From the NCBI RefSeq assembly GCF_900109285.1, contig NZ_FNZQ01000002.1:186001-250000 (forward strand): a stretch of DNA of 64,000 nt, in the 5' to 3' direction. Position numbers and translations under genes: made by a program. This DNA is from Jannaschia helgolandensis. GTDB taxonomy: Bacteria > Pseudomonadota > Alphaproteobacteria > Rhodobacterales > Rhodobacteraceae. The notes beneath the pieces were generated by a model that was not told the DNA's origin, ran no database searches, and worked only from the letters and a program-made list of their open reading frames with translations. Positions 16,980-25,809 of this stretch are shown piece by piece (within the stretch, counting starts at the first letter, position 1; every line of letters begins with the position of its first letter).

Positions 16980-17965
16980 CTGCAATCGACGGACTGGAAC
17001 GACTGGAATCCCCCGCGCTCTGGCGCCCCGGAGCGGGGCAGCAGCGGCGCGATGTCTACGTTGCCATCGGCAACGCCGAACTGGTCATTCAGGACAGTAC
17101 CGGAGCGGCCTTGTCGCATTGGTCCCTGCCTGCACTAGTCCGTCGCAATCCGGGCGAGACGCCTGCCCTCTATGGGCCTGCCGCCGCCGATGACGAGGAA
17201 CTCGAAATCGAGGAGACTGCGATGATCGCCGCCCTCGACCGGGTCATGGCCGCCGTCGAGAAAGGCCGCCAGCGACCGGGGGCGCTGCGGCGACTGATCC
17301 TCGGGTTGGTCGCGGGCTTTTTGGTCGGGGTCGCGTTGATCTGGTTGCCAGATACGCTGCGCCGTCAAGCCGAGAATTTCATGCCCGTCGCACAGCGGGC
17401 CGAAGTGGGCGACCGGATGCTGGGCGAACTAACCCTTCTGACCGGTGCACCCTGTGGCACGGCGATAGGAAACGAAGCCTTGTCCATCCTGCGACAGCGT
17501 ATTCTGCCGACCACACCGATCCGGCTGACAGTACTGCGAGATCTGCCGCAACCGGCAATGGCCCTTCCCGGCGGAACAATTGCGATCTCGGACAGTATCC
17601 TGGTCACTCAGGACGACCCCGACGTCGCCGCCGGGCATATTCTGGCCGCCGCCATATCGGCCCGACAGCAGGCTCCCCTGTCCCGGTTCCTGAAACAGAT
17701 GGGCTTCATCGACCTGCTGCGGCTTCTGATGAAGGGGCAGATCACCGACCGGGCGATCACCGAACATGTCGAGGGCTTGTTGCTCGCGCCCGAACGCAGC
17801 CTTTCGGTCGAGATACTGCGCCCGGGTTTCGACATGGCGCGCCTGGCATGGGGACCCTATGCCACGGCCGTGGGCCTGCCCCGTGGCGACGTCCCGCCAT
17901 CGCGGATGCCCCCGGCGCTGGACGATCCAAGCTGGCAGGCGCTGCGCGAAATCTGCAATGGCTAG
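16976..17965 (+). CDS. Membrane-anchored, degenerate M48-peptidase-like protein
   Basis: Protein of 329 residues with one transmembrane helix near residue 105 (LILGLVAGFLVGVALIWLP). The part after it resembles the M48 peptidase fold: a conserved cysteine (GAPCG), then ALPGGTIAISDSILVTQDD, which corresponds to the 'ALPGG...GLL' strand before the zinc motif. The expected HExxH is replaced by GHILAAAI, so zinc-dependent catalysis is not expected. The start overlaps the acyl-CoA synthetase stop as ATGA, suggesting a partner role at the membrane. Assignment to M48 is by pattern only. Confidence 0.7.
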   Translation: MTAIDGLERLESPALWRPGAGQQRRDVYVAIGNAELVIQDSTGAALSHWSLPALVRRNPGETPALYGPAAADDEELEIEETAMIAALDRVMAAVEKGRQRPGALRRLILGLVAGFLVGVALIWLPDTLRRQAENFMPVAQRAEVGDRMLGELTLLTGAPCGTAIGNEALSILRQRILPTTPIRLTVLRDLPQPAMALPGGTIAISDSILVTQDDPDVAAGHILAAAISARQQAPLSRFLKQMGFIDLLRLLMKGQITDRAITEHVEGLLLAPERSLSVEILRPGFDMARLAWGPYATAVGLPRGDVPPSRMPPALDDPSWQALREICNG

Positions 17966-17977
17966 CCTGTCACGCGT

Positions 17978-20227
17978 TCAATGCGCCGTCTCGTCCACAT
18001 CTCCCACGGTGAAGAAGAAATCCCCGGCCACGTCGGCGTCCAAAACTTGGTCGGGCACGCAATCCGGCCCCGCCAGAAACACGTTCGCTCCGAAATGTCC
18101 GTGCATCCGGCTGAGCCGTTGCATCCGCCGCCCGGTGATCTCAGCATAGAATGCGGCGAAGGCATCCCCGTTCCGCAATTCCGCGATCCGTTTGCGGTGT
18201 GCCGCGACACAGGCCTCATGCTGCGCCGCCACGCCGGGCAGCGCTTTCAACGCCGCCATCTCCGCCTCCAGCGCGGGTAACATCCGTTGAATCGACCGAT
18301 CCTGCTCCGCATTGTTGTTCATTCGAAACCAGTACCCAAGTCCCTGATCGCGCTCGACGTGATTCACGCGACCCCGGTCGCGTTTGACAAGAAAGCTTTC
18401 GGCATCCCGCACGGCATAGTGGTTCAGCGTCACCAGATCGTATCCATAGGTATCCAGCGACGACCTCCATCCGGTCCGCAGCATGTCCTTGGGCATCGGC
18501 TGTCCCGACCCGTTGACCCAGGAAATCTCTTCCCACAAGCCGGGTTTCAGGCCCTTGGGACGATGCACCCCCATCTTGCGATAGATGCCGTTGTTGCGGA
18601 ACAACGTCTTGAACCCCCAGGCCTGATGCGGTTTGCGGATCAGTTGCGGCGCACAGCGATCGAACCTTGCGGGCGTCGGCGCATCCTCGAAATCGTGCAG
18701 GTCCGAGTTGCCGAACAGACGCCATGTCATCGAAATCATGTTCGCGTCGCCGACCGCTGCATAGAGGTCGCGCAGATGGCCGTTCCCGGCATGAATGTTG
18801 ATGAACTCGTCCACATCCATGCAGATCGCCCATCCGGCACGGGCCATGATCGGCTCTGCCTCGGCGGCCTCCAAAGCGGCATGCTGGGGCTTCATATCCG
18901 TGGCTCGGAACGGATTTTCGCGATGCGCGACGATGCCCTGATCCTGTAACAGGTCCAGAAGCGTGTCGGTCCCGTCCGAGCAGTCGTTCGTATAGACAAG
19001 AAAATCATCGACCCCGATTGCACGATGATAGGCGATCCATTCCAGAACGAACGGCCCTTCGTTCTTCATGCAGGTCACGATGGCCGTCCGACCGGGTACC
19101 GACGCCGCAACCCCGATGGCACCCGACCTCTCGGACACCGGAGGCAGGATCGGGTCGTGACCGAAACCATTGCGGGCCAGCGCCAGCAGGTCGTCGTCCA
19201 CCACCAGCCCGGCCTTGGGGGCCAGTGGCGCGTCGGCGTCATTCTCGGGGGTCTTGGCCGCCATCGCACGATAGAAAAACGCCACATCGCGCGCGCCAGG
19301 CTTCAACCCGCCGACGCGCACCAGACGAAACGGCGCATCCCTAGGCAAGCGCGCAGGTGCCGCGACCCAGCGCCGGTTGCCACCCGGATTGTCGAACTGG
19401 TCGCAGATATGATCGCCGAATGTCGCAGCCTGCCCCTTGCGCACGCGCCACGGGTATATCCGCCGCCCGATCAGCGCGACCACGCCCAGATCGGACCCGT
19501 CGATCAGGTCGAAAGCGCGGCGCCCCGGCGGCGCGGGGGACAACATGTCCGACACGTCCAGAAAGGCCACAGCGCGCGCATCGGTCAGGAACCGCCAGCG
19601 CAACGCCTCCCAGACGATCATCGCCGCCATCGGTGCGGTCCACGGATCGGTTTCGGGTACCGCCATCCGGTCCTTGCCGGGCGCGTCCGGGGCCTGAAGC
19701 GGATGCCGTTCGCTGATCGCGTCATGGCCCAGGGGCACGGGACTGCTGACCACGACCACCCGTGTCAGACCCGCCACGGGCGCGGTCTCCAGCAACATGT
19801 CCAGCGCCGGTGCCAGCCCTTTTTCGCCCGGTCGCACCCGGTCGAGGATCAGCGCGGCATCAGCCCCCTGCGTCGCGACATGATGGCGCAGCCAGTCGCG
19901 CACCAGTTCAGGTGTCTCGCCATTGCGGGCCCCCATCAGGACGCGCGCGCCCGTGAATAATCCAGGCTCGGGTGCGGCGACGTCAATCCTGGCCGCGATC
20001 CCCCGCACCGGCAACGCGGCCCGGCCCTTGCCCGACCAGTCGCAGCGCACCATCAGCGACGAATTGACCGAAATCGCCTGTTGCGGCACCACCTTGCCCT
20101 GCCGCCCTATCTGGTTCGGATCGGTTCCGGCAGCGAAAAATACCCGCAGGCCCTCGGCATCGCCAATCGCGTCCAGCACGGTGACGCCTTCGATCACCTG
20201 CCCGTTCAAAACCCGCGTTTCGATCAT
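17978..20227 (-). CDS. Large glycosyltransferase family 2 protein with unknown N-terminal domain
   Basis: Protein of 749 residues. The C-terminal third is a GT2-type (Glyco_tranf_2_4) domain: TAIVTCMKNEGPFVLEWIAY, FLVYTNDCSDGTD, the metal-binding AICMDVDEFIN and WGFKTLF. The first 390 residues or so contain no motif that I recognise. The start at 20227 overlaps the stop of the upstream glycosyltransferase as ATGA; a longer frame to 20326 is not needed. The two glycosyltransferases share motif order and are likely paralogous. They probably build a surface or secreted polysaccharide, or glycosylate a cell-surface component; acceptor and sugar are unknown. Confidence 0.82.
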   Translation of the reverse strand: MIETRVLNGQVIEGVTVLDAIGDAEGLRVFFAAGTDPNQIGRQGKVVPQQAISVNSSLMVRCDWSGKGRAALPVRGIAARIDVAAPEPGLFTGARVLMGARNGETPELVRDWLRHHVATQGADAALILDRVRPGEKGLAPALDMLLETAPVAGLTRVVVVSSPVPLGHDAISERHPLQAPDAPGKDRMAVPETDPWTAPMAAMIVWEALRWRFLTDARAVAFLDVSDMLSPAPPGRRAFDLIDGSDLGVVALIGRRIYPWRVRKGQAATFGDHICDQFDNPGGNRRWVAAPARLPRDAPFRLVRVGGLKPGARDVAFFYRAMAAKTPENDADAPLAPKAGLVVDDDLLALARNGFGHDPILPPVSERSGAIGVAASVPGRTAIVTCMKNEGPFVLEWIAYHRAIGVDDFLVYTNDCSDGTDTLLDLLQDQGIVAHRENPFRATDMKPQHAALEAAEAEPIMARAGWAICMDVDEFINIHAGNGHLRDLYAAVGDANMISMTWRLFGNSDLHDFEDAPTPARFDRCAPQLIRKPHQAWGFKTLFRNNGIYRKMGVHRPKGLKPGLWEEISWVNGSGQPMPKDMLRTGWRSSLDTYGYDLVTLNHYAVRDAESFLVKRDRGRVNHVERDQGLGYWFRMNNNAEQDRSIQRMLPALEAEMAALKALPGVAAQHEACVAAHRKRIAELRNGDAFAAFYAEITGRRMQRLSRMHGHFGANVFLAGPDCVPDQVLDADVAGDFFFTVGDVDETAH

Positions 20228-21291
20228 CTGCCCGCCTCCTGCGCGCGGGCATAGAGGTCCAGAAGGCTGCGGCCAAGGGCGGGTGCGGGGGCGCGACTGC
20301 CCGCTGCCAGCACCAACCTGCCGCACAAACGCGCGCCGTCGGGCGTGGCCAGAATGCGCGAAAGCTCCGCGTCATGCCATGCCCGTGCCGCCGCCTCGGC
20401 CATTGCGACGCCAGGCATGTCGCGCAGGCGCGCTGTCTCCGCCATCATGGCAGGCAGTTGGGAAGCGATCATATTGCAGCGCGTCTCGTTGAAATTGCGT
20501 TCCACCCAATATTCCAGATCGACCGGCTTGCCGACGTGGTTCGGCAGGCCCCTGTCCCGCTTGACCAGAAATTCATGAACGGACCGTGTAGAATAATGGT
20601 TCAGTTGTGCAATACGCCCGTCCGGCACCTGCCCGCCGCGCCACAGCAGGATGCGTTTCGCGGCCTGCGCAAGTGCGTCGTTCCGCGCGCCGGTATCGTC
20701 ATACAGGACCGGGGGCGCGGACTGGCGCGGGCGGTGGATGCCGAAACCGGTGAACGGGCCGTCACGCCGGAACAGCGTCTTGAAGAACGACGCCAGCGCC
20801 GGATAGGCCACGCCCGCGGGGGCGGCGCGGTCGAACCGCTCCGGTGTGCTGCCCTGCCCCGGCTCCAGCCGTCCGGCACAGCCGAATAACCGCCACGGCA
20901 GCACGATGGCCTGTGCGTCGGGCATTCGGGCGACAAGGTCCGGCAAGGTCGCGGGCCCGTCCAGCGCAATGAATTCATCCGGGTCCAGATGCGCCAGCCA
21001 ATCCGCGTCGCGGCAGGCCGGATGATCCCATGCCGCGGCCATAGCGCGCCACTGCGGCGCAGGGTTCGACCCTAGAATGTCGCCCTGCGGCATATGAACC
21101 ACCCCTGCGGGTGCCAGTGCATCCAGCAACGCGCCGGTCCCGTCGCGGCAATCGTTTGTGAAGGCGAGGATTTGCCCGACACCCAAAGCCCGCAGGTGGG
21201 CGATCCATTCAACCGCGAACGGTCCTTCATCGCGCAGGCAAGTGACAACGGTAATCGTCGGTAGGGGGTGTTGGATCGGGGATTCGGTCAT
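20224..21291 (-). CDS. Glycosyltransferase family 2 protein
   Basis: Protein of 355 residues with a single GT2-type domain: TVVTCLRDEGPFAVEWIAHL, ILAFTNDCRDGTG, the DxD-like motif WLAHLDPDEFIALDG near residue 115 and FFKTLFRRDGPF. The ATG at 21291 is preceded by AGGAGCAAC, so the alternative at 21333 is rejected. It is the first gene of a two-gene operon with the 749-residue glycosyltransferase. It is divergent from the gene at 21448, sharing about 155 bases of promoter region. Confidence 0.85.
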   Translation of the reverse strand: MTESPIQHPLPTITVVTCLRDEGPFAVEWIAHLRALGVGQILAFTNDCRDGTGALLDALAPAGVVHMPQGDILGSNPAPQWRAMAAAWDHPACRDADWLAHLDPDEFIALDGPATLPDLVARMPDAQAIVLPWRLFGCAGRLEPGQGSTPERFDRAAPAGVAYPALASFFKTLFRRDGPFTGFGIHRPRQSAPPVLYDDTGARNDALAQAAKRILLWRGGQVPDGRIAQLNHYSTRSVHEFLVKRDRGLPNHVGKPVDLEYWVERNFNETRCNMIASQLPAMMAETARLRDMPGVAMAEAAARAWHDAELSRILATPDGARLCGRLVLAAGSRAPAPALGRSLLDLYARAQEAGR

Positions 21292-21447
21292 GTTGCTCCT
21301 GACGGGTAAATCCGCGGCAGGCGGCTTCATCATTGCCGATACGGCGACAATGCGGCAGGAATATCAAGCAAAGAGGACGTTTTTTGGCCTGAAACTGCGG
21401 GGTTTTCGCGTTACGATATACCCCTGTCCCGTGACCCGAGGATTCTC

Positions 21448-22431
21448 ATGTCCAAACCCATGCCCCAGTTGATGACCCGCGCCGCCCACCGCGCCGCGCT
21501 GACGCAGGCGGCAGGAGACGTTGGGTATCTGCGACAGATCGGTGACGAGCATCTGGCGCTGCACCGGCCCGGCGGCGACACTCTTTTGGTGACGTTCGAA
21601 TGCCTGGACACCACGCGGGCACGTGACGGCGGCCTGCCGCTCAGCAGCGGATTGGCGCGCAAACGGGGCTGGGCCACCCTCGATATCATGGCCGAGGGGC
21701 GGACCTGGTTCCGTGACGACGACCTGCACGACTTCTTCGACGGCCTGACCGACGATGGCTTCTTCGACGACTACGACACCGTAGTCTTCGCGGGCGGCGG
21801 CATGGGAGCCTACGGTGCCGCGGCGCACAGCGTGGCAGCCCCCGGTTCGATCGTCTTTCTGATGCAGCCCTATGCCACACTCGCCCGCGATATCGCGCCC
21901 TGGGAACGCCGGTTCCGCAACGCGTGGTCGCTGCCTTTCGGCCCGCGTTATGGCAATGCCGCGCGGATGATCGACGGGGCGGCGCGGGTCTATCTGATCA
22001 CGGACCCGACCGAGTCTGCGGATGCGATGCACGCCAGCCTGTTCCAGGCCGGCCACGTCATGCGCCTGCCCGCGACCCATGCAGGCACGGACATTCAGGC
22101 CCGGATCGAAGGGATCGGCATCCTCAACCGCCTGATCGCCGGGGCCGTCAACGACACGCTGACCCCGCTGCGGTTCGCCCAGCTCTGGCGCGGACGTCGG
22201 CAGGACCCGGTCTGGCTGACGGGTCTGATGCGCAAGATCGATCGCCTGGATCGTCCGTGGCTTGCGGCGCTGATCACAGGATACATGGTTCGCAAGGGGG
22301 CGGGTCGAATTGCCCGCCGCCGCCTGAACGCGGCGCTGTCGCAACTGGCCGCCGAGGGTCGCACGGCCCCCGGCAATCTGGAACCGGCCCCCCGGCCCGA
22401 TCATGCCCGGACCTTACTGGCGGGAGAGTAG
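21448..22431 (+). CDS. Uncharacterised protein, alpha/beta-hydrolase-like with altered nucleophile elbow
   Basis: Protein of 327 residues not assigned to a known function. The stretch YDTVVFAGGGMGAYGAAAHS near residue 110-130 looks like an alpha/beta-hydrolase nucleophile elbow (GxSxGxYGA), with Gly at the usual Ser position, so hydrolysis would not be expected. Upstream is GGDTLLVTFECLDTTRAR, a strand plus loop as in the same fold. The C-terminal 100 residues are basic and helical. A GAGGA ribosome site precedes the ATG. It lies divergent to the glycosyltransferase pair and may belong to the same surface-polymer function. Confidence 0.7.
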   Translation: MSKPMPQLMTRAAHRAALTQAAGDVGYLRQIGDEHLALHRPGGDTLLVTFECLDTTRARDGGLPLSSGLARKRGWATLDIMAEGRTWFRDDDLHDFFDGLTDDGFFDDYDTVVFAGGGMGAYGAAAHSVAAPGSIVFLMQPYATLARDIAPWERRFRNAWSLPFGPRYGNAARMIDGAARVYLITDPTESADAMHASLFQAGHVMRLPATHAGTDIQARIEGIGILNRLIAGAVNDTLTPLRFAQLWRGRRQDPVWLTGLMRKIDRLDRPWLAALITGYMVRKGAGRIARRRLNAALSQLAAEGRTAPGNLEPAPRPDHARTLLAGE

Positions 22432-22464
22432 CGCGGGCGGGCACATGGCCCCCCGCCTCTTGCG

Positions 22465-22884
22465 TCAGCCTTGAGTTTCGAACCGTACGTTGCTGCCCAG
22501 CGGCGCGGCGAACAGACGGCGTACACCATCCACGTCAACTACCAGTATTTCCGCGCGCGGCCCGGTGCCCGCAGCGGGGACCTCGATCTGGAATCGCTGC
22601 GGCACGCTGCCTTGCTTGAACATCACCGTATATGGCAGCGCATAACCGCAATCGGCAGTCACGCCCGACCAACCGCCCGGCGTCCCCTCGGGGCGGGTTC
22701 CGGTGCAGCGCGCTCCATCCGACAACCGGATCGTGACTTCGCCGGGCGTTGCTGCGGCCGAGACGACCCGCACCTCACCCGGAGGCACGATCACATCGGA
22801 TTGCGGCACATCCCCGCCAGTCGCGGTAGCAAGGGTTTGGCACGCCCCGAGGACGAGCGGCAGAAAAATCAGGATAGAGCGCAT
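22465..22884 (-). CDS. Putative lipoprotein, unknown function
   Basis: Protein of 139 residues with a signal peptide ending in the lipobox LVLGAC (Cys15), so it is predicted to be lipid-anchored after export. The mature part is rich in strand-forming residues and has two cysteines (ARCTG and ADCGY) that could form a disulfide. GGGAGGC precedes the ATG. It follows the SLC13 permease gene on the same strand with about 30 bases between. No domain is recognised. Confidence 0.75.
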   Translation of the reverse strand: MRSILIFLPLVLGACQTLATATGGDVPQSDVIVPPGEVRVVSAAATPGEVTIRLSDGARCTGTRPEGTPGGWSGVTADCGYALPYTVMFKQGSVPQRFQIEVPAAGTGPRAEILVVDVDGVRRLFAAPLGSNVRFETQG

Positions 22885-22915
22885 TTAGGCCTCCCAGGCA
22901 GTTCCAGATGATCGT

Positions 22916-24697
22916 TCAAAGCGGCCAGATCAGAGGGATCAGCGCAGACGAGACGAGAGCGACAATGACATTCAAGCCGATTCCCACCCGTGCGAAATCG
23001 GTAAACCTATATCCGCCCGGACCATAGACCAGCATGTTCGTCTGATAGCCAATGGGTGTCGAAAAGGCACAACTCGCCCCCACCATCACTGCCACCACCA
23101 GTCCGCGCGGGTCTACGCCAAGGGTCTGCCCCAAGGCTATGGCAATCGGCGTGACCACCACGGCCACGGCATTGTTACTGACCAGTTCGGTCAGGGTCGA
23201 GGTCAGCGCGAACACCGCCAGTACCAGAAGCGGCCCCGGCAATCCCTGCAAATACGGTGCGACCGCGTTAACGATCATCTCGACCGCACCCGAAGATTCC
23301 AGCGCCGCGCCCACGGCCAGCATTGCGAAGATCATCGCCAGCAACCGGCCGTCGACGAAACCGAACGCCTCGTCCGCGTCTACGCTGCGCGTCAACAGAA
23401 CGATCACCGCACCCAGCACTGCAAGTGCCAGGATCGGCGCAAGGTCCATTGCCGACAACACAACGATGCCCGCGACCACGACCACCGGGATCCAGCTGCG
23501 CTCGCGGCGGAATGCCTGCTCTCGCGGTGCGCTGACTTCGACAAGATGCATGTCCAGAGCCAGCCTGTGAATATCGTCGCCCGCGCCTTCCAGAAGCAGG
23601 GTGTCACCCACCTGCACGACGATATCGTCCAGTTGCCCCGATATATTCCGGTCCCGCCGGTGCAGGGCCAATGGATAGACCCCGTACCTGCGCCGCAACC
23701 GCAGGTTACCCAGCCGTCGACCGACCATTCTTGCGTCCGGGGTAATCAGAACCTCGACCGTCGTGGTCTCGACCGCGCCCACCTGATCCAGTCGCTTCAG
23801 GTCGGGATTGCGCTGCAAGGTCAGCAGTTCCGCGATCTCGGTGCGAAGGATCACGCGGTCGCCGGTCTGAAGCGTCACGGCGCTCAGGTTGCGGCGCAAC
23901 GACGCATCGCCCCTCACCACGTCGACCAGTCGCACACCATCGCGTTTGAAAAGTTGCACGTCTGTCGCCTCGCGCCCGATCAGGTTCGAATCAAGCGGGA
24001 TAATCGCCTCGGCAAAGAATTTCGCGGCCTTGCGCGATCCGCCCAGCATGGCCGCCATCGACGTCCGCTCGGGCAAGAGGTGCCGACCGATGAAATACAG
24101 GTATGCCATGCCCACCAACGCCACAGGAATGGCCAGCGGCGAGACTTCGAAGATGGTGAACGGCTCCATCCCCCGCGCCCGTGCCACCCCGTCGACCAAC
24201 AGATTGGTCGACGTCCCGATCAGGGTGATCGTGCCGCCCAGGATCGACGCATAGCTGAGCGGGATCAGCAACTTCGACGGTGCCAGCTTCATCGCGCCCG
24301 CCAGTTGCACGAACACCGGAATCATCACGACCACGACGGGCGTATTCGCCACGAAAGCCGAGGCGACAAGAACGAAGGCCAGCAACATGCCGATGGCCAG
24401 CCGGGGCCGGGTGCCGACCTGCGCCTCGGCAAAGCGCGTAAACCAGTCCAGCGCGCCGGTCCGCACCAGCGCGCCCATCAACAGGAACATCGCCGCGATA
24501 GTCCAGGGTGCCGGGTTGGACAAAACCGCAACGCCCGCCTCGTAGGGCAATATCCCCGTCGCCAGCAGGATTGCCGCGCCGCCCATCGCCACCACTTCGG
24601 TCGGATAGACCTCACGGATGAACAGACCCAGCATCACCGCGAGAACGCCCAATGTAATCCAGGCTTCGGCGGGTTGCGACAGGTCGAGCCAGCTCAT
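22916..24697 (-). CDS. SLC13/DASS-type permease with two RCK_C (TrkA-C) domains
   Basis: Membrane protein of 593 residues. N- and C-terminal halves each hold several hydrophobic helices (for example LGGTITLIGTSTNLLVDG, and FSTPIGYQTNMLVYGPG near the end, the paired SNT-type signatures of the DASS transporters). Between them, residues about 205-380 contain two cytoplasmic RCK_C modules (VQLFKRDGVRLVDVVRG; LRLRRRYGVYPLALHR), as in the sodium/sulfate or dicarboxylate symporter subgroup. Its ATG overlaps the stop of the phosphoesterase gene as ATGA. The anion transported is not shown by sequence; sulfate is a possibility in marine bacteria. Confidence 0.88.
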   Translation of the reverse strand: MSWLDLSQPAEAWITLGVLAVMLGLFIREVYPTEVVAMGGAAILLATGILPYEAGVAVLSNPAPWTIAAMFLLMGALVRTGALDWFTRFAEAQVGTRPRLAIGMLLAFVLVASAFVANTPVVVVMIPVFVQLAGAMKLAPSKLLIPLSYASILGGTITLIGTSTNLLVDGVARARGMEPFTIFEVSPLAIPVALVGMAYLYFIGRHLLPERTSMAAMLGGSRKAAKFFAEAIIPLDSNLIGREATDVQLFKRDGVRLVDVVRGDASLRRNLSAVTLQTGDRVILRTEIAELLTLQRNPDLKRLDQVGAVETTTVEVLITPDARMVGRRLGNLRLRRRYGVYPLALHRRDRNISGQLDDIVVQVGDTLLLEGAGDDIHRLALDMHLVEVSAPREQAFRRERSWIPVVVVAGIVVLSAMDLAPILALAVLGAVIVLLTRSVDADEAFGFVDGRLLAMIFAMLAVGAALESSGAVEMIVNAVAPYLQGLPGPLLVLAVFALTSTLTELVSNNAVAVVVTPIAIALGQTLGVDPRGLVVAVMVGASCAFSTPIGYQTNMLVYGPGGYRFTDFARVGIGLNVIVALVSSALIPLIWPL

Positions 24698-25521
24698 ACC
24701 GCGGGCCCTGTGGCTGGACCGCTCTGCGACAGGCGCCCGCCCTGCCGCACCTGCACGACCTCGCGTGCCAATCCGGTGGCGTCATCGGTTTCGACGAACA
24801 GTCCGCACAGCGTCGCCTCGCCGTTCGCAGGTTCGAACCTGTCTCTGGTCATGCCGGTGATGAACCGCCGCAGCGGCTCGGTCTTTTCCATCCCGATCAC
24901 ACTGTCATAATCGCCGCACATCCCTGCATCCGATTGAAACGCCGTTCCTCGCGGCAGGATGCAGGCGTCTGCGGTGGGAATATGGGTGTGGGTGCCCACC
25001 ACGATGCTGGCGCGCCCGTCGCAGAAATGGCCCATCGCCATCTTCTCGGACGTCGCCTCGCAATGCACGTCGACCAGCGTGGCATTGACGGCGCGGCCCA
25101 GCGGATGCGCCTTCAAAACAGGTTCGATCGCCGAAAACGGATCGTCATAGGTCCGCGACATGAACACCTGCCCCAGCACCTGCGCGACCAGCAGCTTGCG
25201 GCCCCCGATGTCGAACACCCGCCAGCCCTTGCCGGGTGCGGATTTGGCGAAGTTGATCGGGCGCAGGATGCGGGCGTCCTGTTCGACGGCCTGCATCATG
25301 TCCTTCTGGTCGAAGGCATGGTCGCCCAGCGTGACGATATCCGCCCCCGCATCAAACAGACCCCTGGCCTGACTGGCGTTCAGACCCCGCCCCGATGAGG
25401 CGTTCTCGCCGTTCACAACAACTGCATCCAGTCGCCAATCGGTGCGCAAACCGGGAAGGCGTTCGGTGATGGCAGTGCGACCGGTACGTCCCATGACGTC
25501 GCCAAGGAAAAGAATACGCAT
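24694..25521 (-). CDS. YmdB-type metallophosphoesterase (TIGR00282 family)
   Basis: Cytoplasmic phosphoesterase of 275 residues. FLGDVMGRTGR at the start, VVNGENAS, TLGDHAFD and GTHTHIPTAD with two histidines are the metal-binding motifs of the family, of which Bacillus YmdB hydrolyses cyclic nucleotides in vitro. It is translationally coupled to the SLC13 permease downstream. The physiological substrate in this group is unknown. Confidence 0.9.
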   Translation of the reverse strand: MRILFLGDVMGRTGRTAITERLPGLRTDWRLDAVVVNGENASSGRGLNASQARGLFDAGADIVTLGDHAFDQKDMMQAVEQDARILRPINFAKSAPGKGWRVFDIGGRKLLVAQVLGQVFMSRTYDDPFSAIEPVLKAHPLGRAVNATLVDVHCEATSEKMAMGHFCDGRASIVVGTHTHIPTADACILPRGTAFQSDAGMCGDYDSVIGMEKTEPLRRFITGMTRDRFEPANGEATLCGLFVETDDATGLAREVVQVRQGGRLSQSGPATGPAV

Positions 25522-25809
25522 GGCGCCGGGTTACGCGTCCGCGCAAGGGGTTGAAAGTGCTTTTGCTAAAGACGGCACCGATCCTTCGCGAAAGGGTCGG
25601 CATCGGCTGAATTCGTCGAAGAAGGCATGGCACGACTTTTCCTGGGAAAACCATCGGACAGCCCATGTATGTTCGCATGACGGAAGACGTGGGGTTCCAG
25701 GCTGAGTGTTTTTGCGGACCGGGAAGGCTTCAGTCACGCAGCAGCCCGCTCGTTCGCGCCGTGCAACGCTTCATCGGAGTGTCGCGTCCGGATTATGATG
25801 AACCGGCGT

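Noticed and set aside
23546-24910. 454-codon plus-strand frame opposite the SLC13 permease
   Set aside because: Glutamine/arginine/histidine-rich antisense frame without any recognisable domain.
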